Shown: positions 45,013 to 54,650 of the stretch, piece by piece
Numbering within the stretch: the first letter of the stretch is position 1
How the letters are laid out: each line of letters begins with the position of its first letter
Program-made: the position numbers and the translations under genes
The notes under the pieces: model-generated
What the model saw: only the letters and a program-made list of their open reading frames with translations
Database searches by the model: none
What the model was told of the DNA's origin: nothing
Origin: Stemphylium vesicarium
Lineage: Eukaryota; Ascomycota; Dothideomycetes; Pleosporales; Pleosporaceae
Direction of reading: 5' to 3'
Length of the DNA stretch: 64,000 nucleotides
Assembly: GCA_004380135.1 (NCBI GenBank)
Contig: QXCR01000018.1
Location: forward strand, 1-64,000

Positions 45013-46845
45013 ATGACGACTACAGAGATTTCTTCTCACTCCATAATTTGGATTTCCATATGCGCTGTTGCAGTTGTACTGGTACAATATCAGCACTAGA
45101 TCTATTAGGTAATGACTAATTGATCTACAGATTTCGCAGATTGTTCATCGACTCTACTTTCATCCGTTATCCAAACACCCCGGGCCCTTTCTGGCAAGAT
45201 GCACCGCATGGTATGCCGCCTACCATTCATACGTTGGCGATATCCATGAGGATATCCAGCAGTGCCACGAGGTTTATGGTCAGTCACCCAGACTGCAGTC
45301 ACATCCCGCTGTTACTGACTCACCACAGGCGACTTCGTACGCTACAGACCAAATGGTCTTCTTGTCAATAATGTCGAGGGCCTCAAAGGTATGCTACAGA
45401 ATAATCTAGACCCGCCATATCTAACCATGGTAGATATCTACATGAACCCATCCAATACACAAAAGTCGCGAGGGTATCTAGGTTTCAGAGCCGGGAGGCC
45501 CGATATCAGCATTCTCAACGCACTCAACCGGGAGGAACACGCGCCTAGAAGGAAACTGCTAAATCGAGCTTTCTCCACCATCACCTTGAAGAAGTATGAA
45601 CCAGTCATCCACAAGACCGCCAAAGTGTTTGGCGATGTTCTCTTGGGACACAAGGCAGCTGGCGAAGAGACCGCATTAGGGGGTAACAGATTGAACGTCG
45701 GACACTTTAGTATGTTGTACGAGTCTGGGGGTACATGGTTCTAACATAAGCAGGCGAGTACTTTGCATTCGACGTCATGTCCAGCGTCATATTCTACAGC
45801 CCGCAAAACCTCCTGACTGAACCCCACTCTCGATCCATTATCAAAGCAATCAATAGCGCCATGCTGATGGTAGGCATGCAAATCGAGCAACCCCGGATGG
45901 TAGACTATCGGATGTTGAGCGGCGCCATCATGCCAAAGACCACGAAAGAAGCCAAGGGTATCAGAAAGCTCGTTGGAGAACTTATTAGGGGTAGGGTTTC
46001 ACTCGAAACAATGGAGCCAATGGAAGATATATTTGGAGATCTCTTAGGCCACGGCATTGAAAAAGAGGGCTCCGAACTCTGTCATGAAGAGCTTTTGGCT
46101 GATGTGATGGTCATGGTCGTTGTAGGTATGAATGTTGTCATTTGCATTGTTCTTGGTATGTTACAGGCTGACATTCATATGCACTGACACTACGTCCGTG
46201 GCCATCTCTGCCTTCTTCTTCTATCTCGCCCAGAATCCAGAAGCATACACCCGATTGGCATCCGAGATCCGATCGACCTTTTCGAGTCTAGCGGAAGTCA
46301 CGCCAGGCCCGAAATTGACAAGCTGCACCTACCTTTTTGCTTGCATCGATGAGGCTATGCGACTGGCTCCTCCAGTGGCCGCACCTATGTGGAGAGAAAT
46401 GAGGATGCAAGAGACAATCGCTGGTCACGTCCTCCCCAAAGGTACAGATGTGACAACCTGCTGCTACACTGTTCAGCGCAACCCAACCTACTTTCCAAAC
46501 CCAAACACCTTTGTTCCCGAACGCTGGCTGCCAGAGGATCCGGAGGACGAGCAGTTAAAGCTAGCGAAGCGGGCATTCGTGCCATTCTCTCTGGGGTCTC
46601 GCGGCTGTTTGGGTAAGAACATTGCCTACATGAAGCTCACTACGGCACTCGCGCAAGTAATGTTTCGATCGGACTGGAAGACTGTGGAAGGTATTCAGGG
46701 CAAGGTCGGAGAGACGCATGTAGGGAAAGAGAAGATTGTAAACTTCAAACTCGAAGGACACTTCACTAGCGAGAAGAACAGGCCGTACATGGAGTTTGTA
46801 CCTAGCAAGCTCACTAAGGAAGACGCTGGAGTGTTGGAGAATTGA
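45013..46845 (+). CDS. Cytochrome P450 monooxygenase, probably damaged
   Basis: Exons 45013-45081, 45131-45278, 45329-45388, 45434-45709, 45754-46125 and about 46184-46845 would give 528 aa. Seen: an N-terminal membrane anchor (SIIWISICAVAVVL), RLYFHPLSKHPGP, the I-helix ADTTS, the K-helix EAMR, FVPERW, and the haem loop FSLGSRGCLG. Five exons join cleanly, but the last intron has no AG in the right place: the correct phase needs a break between A46183 and C46184 (TATGCA/CTGAC), just 11 bases after a good CTGAC branch point; the only AG, at 46166, leads straight into a stop. A lost G in the acceptor is the simplest explanation. The family (CYP65/TRI11-like, inferred) acts in secondary metabolism at the ER. 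Confidence 0.8.
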
Positions 46846-46934
46846 GGATTGAGCTGCTACCATTGTGCTGATAGAGAACAATAATTTTGAGAATATCACT
46901 CCGTCACCGGCGTTTGCCAAAAAAGAATCCTTTC

Positions 46935-46969
46935 TTTTTGCCTTTTTGGGTGCGAGAAAAAGGCAAAAA
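46935..46969. repeat. Perfect 13-base inverted repeat (hairpin)
   Basis: TTTTTGCCTTTTT (46935-46947) and AAAAAGGCAAAAA (46957-46969) are exact reverse complements separated by nine bases. The hairpin lies between the 3' end of the P450 gene and the 3' end of the tRNA. On the tRNA strand the first arm met provides a T5 run, the usual RNA polymerase III stop signal. Confidence 0.85.
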
Positions 46970-46976
46970 TAGGAGA

Positions 46977-47076
46977 TTCCGACACCGGGAATCGAACCCG
47001 GGCCTTGCCGGCACTGGAACAGTGAACTGACTCTGCGAGTGAGAGCGGCAAATCCTAGCCACTAGACCATATCGGA
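46977..47076 (-). tRNA. tRNA-Glu (anticodon CTC) with a 28-base intron
   Basis: On the minus strand the acceptor stem TCCGATA pairs with TGTCGGA, the discriminator base is A, the anticodon stem TGCCG pairs with CGGCA, the loop is CTCTCAC (anticodon CTC, reading GAG), and the T-arm is CCGGG-TTCGATT-CCCGG. A 28-base intron interrupts the anticodon loop after position 37, the normal site for nuclear tRNA introns. A T5 terminator lies about 8 bases past the 3' end. Confidence 0.93.
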
Positions 47077-47356
47077 TGATTTGATGAAAGGAAGACACTG
47101 TTGTCTTTATATAGTTCTATGTAGAAAGTCCCGACGAGAAAAGGAGAAGATTTTTTCGCTGACCCCCACCGACCGCAAACTCCACATCATCAACCAAGTT
47201 CGACAGCACAGTCACGGCTAATTGCGGGTAGATCATTCCAACTAGATACCAGCTATCGGAAGTGATGGGAAGGCTTAGAGGGGTTACATCGAAAACTCCA
47301 GACGCCATACAGGACCGACATGAAAACAATCTTCCATTCACCGACCCTCGCCCCTT

Positions 47357-49351
47357 TTACCCCATCACTGGCGTATCGGCTCTCTCAAGGAGCGAACCAG
47401 TAATCGGAGCCAGTCCCAGCAGCTTCATACCGTTTTCCAGCACAATCGCAGTGGCTTCATACAGCGCTGCTAGACCAGGGGTCACATCAGCATCCTTACC
47501 CCCTTCAGCCTCATCTTCATCTTCTGCAAGACACTCAGCAAGTTGCTCGGTCACACTGGCAAGATACGCAACAACACCCGCCGGTTCAAGCGAGCTATAC
47601 GTCGCCTTTACGACTTCAGGGTACTGTGCCAGAACCCGTAGAAGATTAGCAGGGTCTTCCTCCGCTAGCTCCGTAAAATCCTCGTCTGTAGGTTCGGCTG
47701 CCGCGTCGACGCCTTTGAGAAGAAGACGGAGTTTGGCCAGCCAGTACTGCAGGTCTGGTCCGGAACCAAGTTTGAAGGAGGCCATTGCGCTGGTGTCGAA
47801 AGAGTGGGTCGTAGCGGAGCGGGTGGAGAGCTCTTGAATGAGGAGCGAGGATGTTGCTAGACCCTCTTTTGCGCTGTCCAATCCGCCCATGGAAGCGAGC
47901 TTATCGGCTTCGGACTCGGGGTATCCCTTCATAGCCTCCTCACACGCGTCAAGGATACCCTGTGGCTTGTACCCCTTGCCGAGTGTCGCAGCCATTTTTG
48001 AAATCTCGCTGAACCTAACATGTTGCAATTTGTCCGCAAGATCTTTCATGTCCAATGCCTCCAACACCTTGATGAGCTGGGTGAAGTGGACACTATTGTC
48101 GCTAGCCACGACGTAGATCATCTTGTCAAACGCATACTTCCTCGACCTCTCCAACACGGCGGCAAGGTCGCGAAGAAGATACGTACTGCTTCCCGTGCGG
48201 TCGCGGATGATAGCAGTTCCAGCTTTCGCACCGAGGTTCTGCATGTGAACGATCCAAGCACCTCCACTCTCCTCTGAGATATTCTTCTCCTTCAGCATCT
48301 GCTCGACCTCTGTCATGGTATCTTGGCCGATCTGCGACTCGCCAGTGTACTCATCGAATCGAACACCTAGTCGCTCGTAGAATTTGGTGTAGTTGTCGAT
48401 ATTGACATTCCTAACGCGCTTCCAGAACGCCACGAGCTCTTCGTCACCCTCTTCAAGCTTCTTAAAAGCTTTGTTTCGCTCTGCGAAGATGCCCTTGGTT
48501 TCGATTCCGACCTGCGCCTCGCCTTTGTCTTCCCCCTCCTTGGCTACTTCGTCGCGCGCCTGTTTGCTCGCAGCTTGTTCCGGCTTGAAGTCTTCCTCGA
48601 TTTTATGGTAGACTTCGAGGAGATGGCCAATGGGATCCGCCTCGTACGCCTCTTCTGAACCGTACTTTGTCCATCCTACATACAGCAACGCGATGGGCTT
48701 TCCCCAATCGCCAAGGTAGTTGATACGCGTCACGTCCCATCCCGTCGACTCGTATAATCGGCCGATGAATGCGCCGATGATTGTGCTTCGCAGGTGCTTG
48801 CCTTGGAACTCGGTGGTGATGCTTGGCGATGAAAACTCGACAACGAGTTTCTTTCGTGAGTCGTTTGCTGCATTTGAGGAGACACAGCCGTACGCACCCT
48901 GTGTGCCTGATGTATATGGTATCAGAAGATGTGGCACGGCGCTCGGCTTCAATTGGGTGCGAAAATGTACGCCATCCGCAAACGGTAAGAGGAAGAGTGG
49001 GTCATCTTTCGGAAACTAAACACTGTCAGACATGTCTTAGGTATACATTATTTGTTTTGAACCCCAATTTGATCAAAGTACCTTTTCCAGAAGCTCAAGA
49101 GCTACTTCGTCAGCTTTGGCGCCTGGTCGGAGTTTTGGCAACACCACAACCAGGTCTCCTTTGTAAATGTCATTCGGCCATTGCACTGACTTGTATGCAG
49201 CCTCGATATCGATGTTTAAAGCACCTGCTAGTATTTCCGCGAGATGGACGCGACAAAGATCCAACGGATTGGCGAGCGCGTCTGCTACCGTTACGGTTGG
49301 CAAAGGGCTGCTCAGATTCAGAGACGCGAGACACTGTTCGAGTGAGTCCAT
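47357..49351 (-). CDS. Divergent arginyl-tRNA-synthetase paralogue, catalytic motifs altered
   Basis: Exons 49351-49082 and 49015-47357 give 642 aa. The fold is clearly that of cytosolic fungal ArgRS: an N-terminal additional domain (1-110), VEFSSPSITTEF leading to the first signature, INYLGDWGK, SGESQIGQ, STYLLRDLAAV, DKMIYVVAS, LQHVRF and a C-terminal anticodon-binding helical bundle. However, the HxGH signature, normally FHAGHLRST, reads FQGKHLRST (Gln161-Gly-Lys-His164), and the second signature region, normally QGMSSRLGT, reads SKMAATLGKG (428-438). The usual DTGPYLQY is SGPDLQYW, and the protein lacks the usual terminal Met that contacts the tRNA anticodon. It is therefore probably not a normal aminoacylating enzyme (inference). 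It ends about 280 bases from a tRNA-Glu gene. Confidence 0.85.
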
Positions 49352-49975
49352 GCTGGGAGATTTGATTGACGTTTCCTAGGTTGTGGTTGCGTTTGCGCTT
49401 GTAATTTTGCTACGTTGCATTTATCCACAAGGCTGCATTCGAGCTGGATTTGGGCAGGGGCACTAACAGAGTCATCTGGCACTTCGTGTGTGGGTGTGAC
49501 GACAGACACATCATATCTTGCGGATTGCCTTATGTGCTCACCGGGAGACTGGGTAGCCTCAATCAGCAACATGCCACGTTGGTCAAGCAGTCAGCATGCG
49601 TGGATCGTTGTCATTGGTCGTGGCTGCCTATAGCTATCGTCAATGAGAATACGACTCACCACTACACCTCCCGTAAACGCGGGGTCATACGCTATACGCA
49701 CATGTAAACCAAACGCGCTAACTATGCCCGTAGTGCACGAGTAACGGCGTCGCTGACTTCCAGCTTCACTTCAGGATTTCCTGTGCTTTCACTAAAGTCT
49801 ATGCCCGCACTAGATTAAGGCAATTAGTAAGTCTTGCAGGTGCGGAACTCGGCTAGAATCAAGAGTCAGGAAAATTGAAGGACGTCAATAACTCTACGAT
49901 ATGACGTGGAGAGGCATGCAGTTACCATAGCCTAGCTAGAGCTCTTTGTCTTACAGTCTCTGCCCTATCGCCTAC
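49352..49975. other. Intergenic region
   Basis: About 620 bases between two minus-strand genes; it includes the promoter of the ArgRS-like gene. No gene is supported. Confidence 0.4.
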
Positions 49976-51805
49976 TCAAACCTCATCCCCGAAACCGGCA
50001 TGTGTGCTCCTTCGTTTCAATACCCTAGCGCCAGCTTCGTTCTCCACGGTAAGAGCTGGATCGCCATACCATGCCGCTTTTGCCCTCCACGAAAGCTTCT
50101 CTAACCAAGGTTGTCGACGGTGCCATCCTCCTTTGAGTATTAGAAGCACATATACCGACACCATACCGATTGCGATCGTAAGAAAAAAGGAGACAAGATT
50201 CCGTTCGTATGAGATAAACGGATCCGGGATGGAGAAGATGCCCGCTGCAACGACCACTGGTGAGATGATGATGGTCGTGAACTCGCTGAACTGGCTACCC
50301 TGTCGGGCTACACAAGATCCGAGGCGGTCCGCCAGCTTCTCCCGCTGCTCTTCTAATTCTTCAAGTGTTTCCTTCAATTCTTCCATTCCTTCAAATCTCT
50401 GGCGTATTGATTCAAGGATGCCGTCGAGGCGGTCGCGTGTTTCGGGAGAGTAGACCGAATAGTCTTGAAAGTATTCAACATCCTTGCCGGGCGAAGCGAA
50501 GCGCTGCCAGCTTTTGGTCACTTTGGACAGGTGAGGGATTAGATTTCGCAGGAGATGCAGCATACGCTCGTTCCAATCAAAAGCGGAAGATTGATTGTTC
50601 CCTGACATTGGCAAAAAAGGGAGACCTAGAGCATCTTGGTTCTTACACGATGCTTCAATGGCTAGCACCAGCTCCGTAGCCTCCATCAGTTGGTTGCCCG
50701 CTCTGATCGAGAGTACGTTGAGGAAGTACTCCCGAGGGTCCTGGTAAGGATTTTCAGCATTGAGATCCCCCATAGCTAGCTCATCCGACCGCATTCCTGT
50801 GCATCTATCGTCATCGCCACGATCTGGATCGAAACTGTTGGCCTCTAACGCATACGCGACCCAGCGTGAGTTGTCAGTGCCACAAATCGTGAACGAGAAT
50901 TGGGCTTGATGGATTCCCATGACGCCATCCTCGCCACCTTCAGCGAGAAACGACAGGTCCATCCAATCTCGCTGTATCTTCTGCTTTTTTCGCTTGCGCA
51001 CGTCCGCTTGTAGTGTCGTGCGTAACGCAAAACACGGAAGATGTGCTTCGAGGTGAAAGACCTGATATCCCCGTGGTTCAATTCGAGCTTTCAGAGAGGT
51101 TCGACGATCAAGAAACTGCCATAGTAAGTCTCTTAGCGCCACTTTCTGGTGTTCTCCAGCGGTGGCGATCAATGCCAGTATGTCGTAACCATCAGGATCT
51201 GCCACGTAGATCAAGCGACGATCCGCATTCTCTAATCCTGGATGATCAAAGCGCCGGCGACGAAGATGGGTGTACAGGTCTAGTGCTGACAGACACTGGG
51301 CATATTCTCGTGGCCTCAAAGTAGCCGAGGTGCGTGATGCAGCGTTTCCCACTGCACTGATCTCCCCCCTTCCATCATCAACACACTGGTCTTGGAGAGA
51401 CGATATTGGTCTCCCTAGATTCTCCCCGCAATGATTTGCTGCTATGGAAATATCACCTTGCGCGCTTAACGGGATATCCGCCACAGGTTCCGAGCTAAGA
51501 GGCCGCTGACGATCATCTAGCCATGCTGTGGTCTTTTTAGGGCTGATCTGACTGTGCAGATCCCTCAAACAAACATTGCGGCAAAACCGAGTTACGACAT
51601 CGACTTGGAAGAAGGTCCTGTCACCCTCGTACGGCTGCATAAAAAGCTTTACTCCATCGGTATATGGATCAAGCCCACCCAGCGACTCAAAGAAGGGCTG
51701 CTTCTCTTTAGGATTGCGAGACTGCGAGAATGTGGCTGGCCATTCCCTGAAACGGAATCGCCGCTCGTTGAGGGGGGCAGACATGCGACTAAGTCTCGAA
51801 TTCAT
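49976..51805 (-). CDS. CorA-like membrane protein (first paralogue)
   Basis: An intronless ORF of 609 aa. Seen: a long soluble N-terminal domain with ADRRLIYVADPDGYDILALIA (near residue 195), MDLSFLAEGGED and SFTICGTDNSRWVAYALE (near 300), a coiled-coil region (460-500, ELKETLEELEEQREKLADR), and two C-terminal transmembrane segments (about 510-528 and 538-558). This is the layout of fungal CorA-like proteins; the GMN signature of genuine magnesium channels is absent, so metal transport is not assured. It is homologous along its length to the gene at 54651-57167. Function unknown. Confidence 0.8.
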   Translation of the reverse strand: MNSRLSRMSAPLNERRFRFREWPATFSQSRNPKEKQPFFESLGGLDPYTDGVKLFMQPYEGDRTFFQVDVVTRFCRNVCLRDLHSQISPKKTTAWLDDRQRPLSSEPVADIPLSAQGDISIAANHCGENLGRPISSLQDQCVDDGRGEISAVGNAASRTSATLRPREYAQCLSALDLYTHLRRRRFDHPGLENADRRLIYVADPDGYDILALIATAGEHQKVALRDLLWQFLDRRTSLKARIEPRGYQVFHLEAHLPCFALRTTLQADVRKRKKQKIQRDWMDLSFLAEGGEDGVMGIHQAQFSFTICGTDNSRWVAYALEANSFDPDRGDDDRCTGMRSDELAMGDLNAENPYQDPREYFLNVLSIRAGNQLMEATELVLAIEASCKNQDALGLPFLPMSGNNQSSAFDWNERMLHLLRNLIPHLSKVTKSWQRFASPGKDVEYFQDYSVYSPETRDRLDGILESIRQRFEGMEELKETLEELEEQREKLADRLGSCVARQGSQFSEFTTIIISPVVVAAGIFSIPDPFISYERNLVSFFLTIAIGMVSVYVLLILKGGWHRRQPWLEKLSWRAKAAWYGDPALTVENEAGARVLKRRSTHAGFGDEV

Positions 51806-53225
51806 AAGCCGCTATCAGAAGTATCAGTTGGCAAGTACGTAAACTAAGCCCCAATCGTCTTGCTTCGTCTGAAGAAAAACTTCATTGAAGCTGTGATTGG
51901 GAGGGAAAAGATGTTGACTTACTGAGTAGAGGCAAACCCCTAGATAGCTCAAAGTACTCGCCTCGCAAGCCTCCTGAAGTTATCACATAAAGTAGTGGAA
52001 TGTAACATGAGTGTGATAGATCGGTGAGAGCGAGGTCGTGACACCAAGAGTGAGTCTTGACGGTAAGATGGTGAACAGACCTAGAGTGTGTAGGGTGGTG
52101 CAAGCTCGAACACGAGATAATAGCGGGTATAGCCAGGCTCATATCTATAAGATAACATAGTCCGAATCATATTCGTCTCTTCAAATCCTCGTGCCACATT
52201 TTTCATCATTGATTAAACTCCAGCAGAACCGTCCGACAAGGACTACATGCCGATATCGCAAGTATCGTCATGTCGTATCCCGACCTTACACGTATGCAGG
52301 CATTTAGGCTGTGTGACCAAGGCGCTCTGCGAGGCTTCACTTGCCTTCTTTGGATGCCTCCTCAGTTTCAGGCGTACGAGATGTCGAGACCCAACGCCCT
52401 GGCTGCTGGAACCGGTTCGGTTATCGACCGAGCGCGGAGTTCAGCGCTCCGATACGGCAATGATAACATTACCCAATTGAATGTATCATAACTTGAAAGT
52501 AACAAGGCTGAAGATGATCATTGTGACGTTGGGCTGCAACCACTACCCGTCTGACGTGCATGGAGGCGTTGCAAGGATTTCTGTTCATTGGCGAAAGCAT
52601 ATACCGAATAATTGCCCTTCGAATCCAGCCGCCTTTAACATGTGCCAACACACACCGGTCATACCAGAGGGCTTTCGGTGAGTCCGATCATGGGAACGGA
52701 TAGTACGTGTCTAGCTCGTCTGAGGTTCGACGGCATATCGTCCGCCTACACCCTTATTCGAGTCAAATTTTTTGCCTGGCGGTATGTGGTGGTTTAACGG
52801 TGCCTGCAGCCGTCATAGTGTTTTGCAGAGCTGTAACGAGTTTGCGAGACCTTTCGTGTCTGTTCAATGCGGAGAGATTGTAGCCTATACTGCGGAGAGG
52901 ATCCGGCTCGGTATTCGAGAAAGGCTGCTTAGAATAGATACAATTGAGTCGTCTCTGGCCATGAAATATGTTCCGAGCCACGTAGAAGTCATCCATGAAA
53001 CGACCGATCGATGGGAGATATGACTATCCGCGCAGACGTAAATCTACGCATGAAGTTAGACCAGTGAATACTAAAGATAGAATGAATGCAGAATGCGTGA
53101 ACTGAGACCGAGCTCACCACTTGGGTAGTTGGAACATTTGCATTCAGGAGCGTCTGGCCCCAGTATGGCCTAGGCCCGCCCCAAGACAACCTCACTCTGC
53201 CTCGAACACCACAACCGTCATGGAC
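51806..53225. other. Gene-poor region between the two CorA-like genes (left part)
   Basis: About 1.4 kb without a recognisable gene. A short plus-strand ORF (52270-52491) has no family features. It contains the promoter of the first CorA-like gene. Confidence 0.4.
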
Positions 53226-53847
53226 CTAGTTTTCGGAAGTCGGCAGATGATGTTCGGGATATGGCCCGCCACGGCCCGTCGAAAGATCGTCCCGTGTCTT
53301 GGCAAATGTGCTCGCGATTCCATAACCTTTGCTCTCTGATCCATTGGTCCCGAAAGAGTTGACAAAGGTGTGAACGCTTGTCCTCTTTTGTTCGCCATTA
53401 AATCCCCGACTACAGTGTTTCACATACGCTGCATCTTCACACTTGCGATCATCTGCTAATTTTTCAACCGAGGGTTGTCGACGCGAATCCGGACGATCGA
53501 ACTTGCACACGTGTTGTGCTGCAATACGGGCATCGAGCGCATTGGCATCCCGGACATCCTGCGCTGGATATTGGGATATTAGAGGTACCGCATCGGCACT
53601 GGTTTGGTCAGCTAATCTGTCGCCCGTCAAGAGTGGAACACTTACACATTGCCAGATAAACACCTGGCGTTTCTTGGCCTAGCAGAGTGAGCCCTTCAGG
53701 CCTTGGATCGATCCACCTGTGCTTACAAAGATCTGGATGCCTGGAATGGCGGGCATGAATAGCCTGCATTCTTGTTAGGATACTAAAATGGCTATGTATT
53801 CGTGAAAAGGCTCTACCTCTCGTTGACATGGTCTCGCATTGGCTCAA
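53226..53847 (-). pseudogene. Possible short spliced gene or relic
   Basis: Two overlapping minus-strand frames are joined by plausible splice signals: an intron whose 3' end has the branch point CTAAC and acceptor ATGCAG (about 53768), an exon encoding HPDLCKHRWIDPRPEG and GVYLAMC, and a GTAAGT donor after it (53645). After the next intron the better-looking frame (PLISQYPAQDVRDANALDAR) does not join in phase, while the in-phase one ends within 50 codons. No signal peptide or family is recognised. It may be a decayed small gene or chance. Confidence 0.25.
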
Positions 53848-54626
53848 TGAGTTATGTAATCTCGGAGATATATCTAGGCACAGTGAGAAGGGACGAAATT
53901 ATCGAAATGTGGTGGTGGCTTGCTAGGCGAGAAGTCAGCTTCGATGATGGTCGCAAGATGATCAGAAGACGCCAAGTTAGGCCTATTTCCCGTGAGCAAT
54001 CTGCCCGGTTGCCGCCTGACACCCAGCAGCTGTAAACACTGGGTCCGCACGCCATCCTTGTGTCCGTGTAGTGTGTTACCAAGCCAAGATGAGTGTAACC
54101 AGAAGGTGTGTACTTGTGGGGCCGAGATAAGGAAGCACTTGAATTGGAAAGCTGGTCCTGGAATTTGCGAAGAGGAATGATGCTAGAAAGAATATGCCGC
54201 GCTCAAGGAGGCTAGCAACTGAATGGAATACTGGCAGGACGCTCGAGAGGGGCTAGGCGATGCGTGAGGGTTGGAAGCGCCCTGGCGCGAGTGCCCACGG
54301 GCCCGGGCGGGGTAGGTTGGAAGCGCTAGGGAGTGCACTTATCCGAAAGCGACGTGTTCAGATTGTGTGTAGCAGCAACTATAGAGCCTGCATCGCGCTC
54401 TTCTTACCCGCTATCAATATCGGATCAAGTGGCAGGTTTCACTGCCTTTGTACTGTGTACTGAGTCGAAAAATGTTGAGACCCTCCGAAGCCCCTCTCTC
54501 CCGCGATGAGGTCTTAGGTCAGCTCGCGCCTGCCGGGTGCACAACGTTCACATCAAAACAAGAGCAGTTGATCGGGTGGATGCGAATCTAAGAGACCCAT
54601 GAGCTAATATATGCAATTCAATTCTT
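53848..54626. other. Gene-poor region between the two CorA-like genes (right part)
   Basis: About 780 bases with no supportable gene on either strand. Confidence 0.4.
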
Positions 54627-54644
54627 GGGGGGGGGGGGGGGGGG
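54627..54644. repeat. G18 homopolymer
   Basis: Eighteen consecutive G on the plus strand (C on the coding strand of the second CorA-like gene), starting seven bases after that gene's stop codon, inside its presumed 3' UTR. Its length may be inaccurate because homopolymers are prone to sequencing error. Confidence 0.95.
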
Positions 54645-54650
54645 TTTGAC

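Noticed and set aside
46126..46166. Use of the AG at 46165-46166 as the last P450 acceptor
   Set aside because: It gives a 41-base intron but leads directly into a TGA codon and shifts the I-helix motif out of frame.
52270..52491. Short plus-strand ORF of 73 codons
   Set aside because: No features beyond an open frame; too short to support alone.
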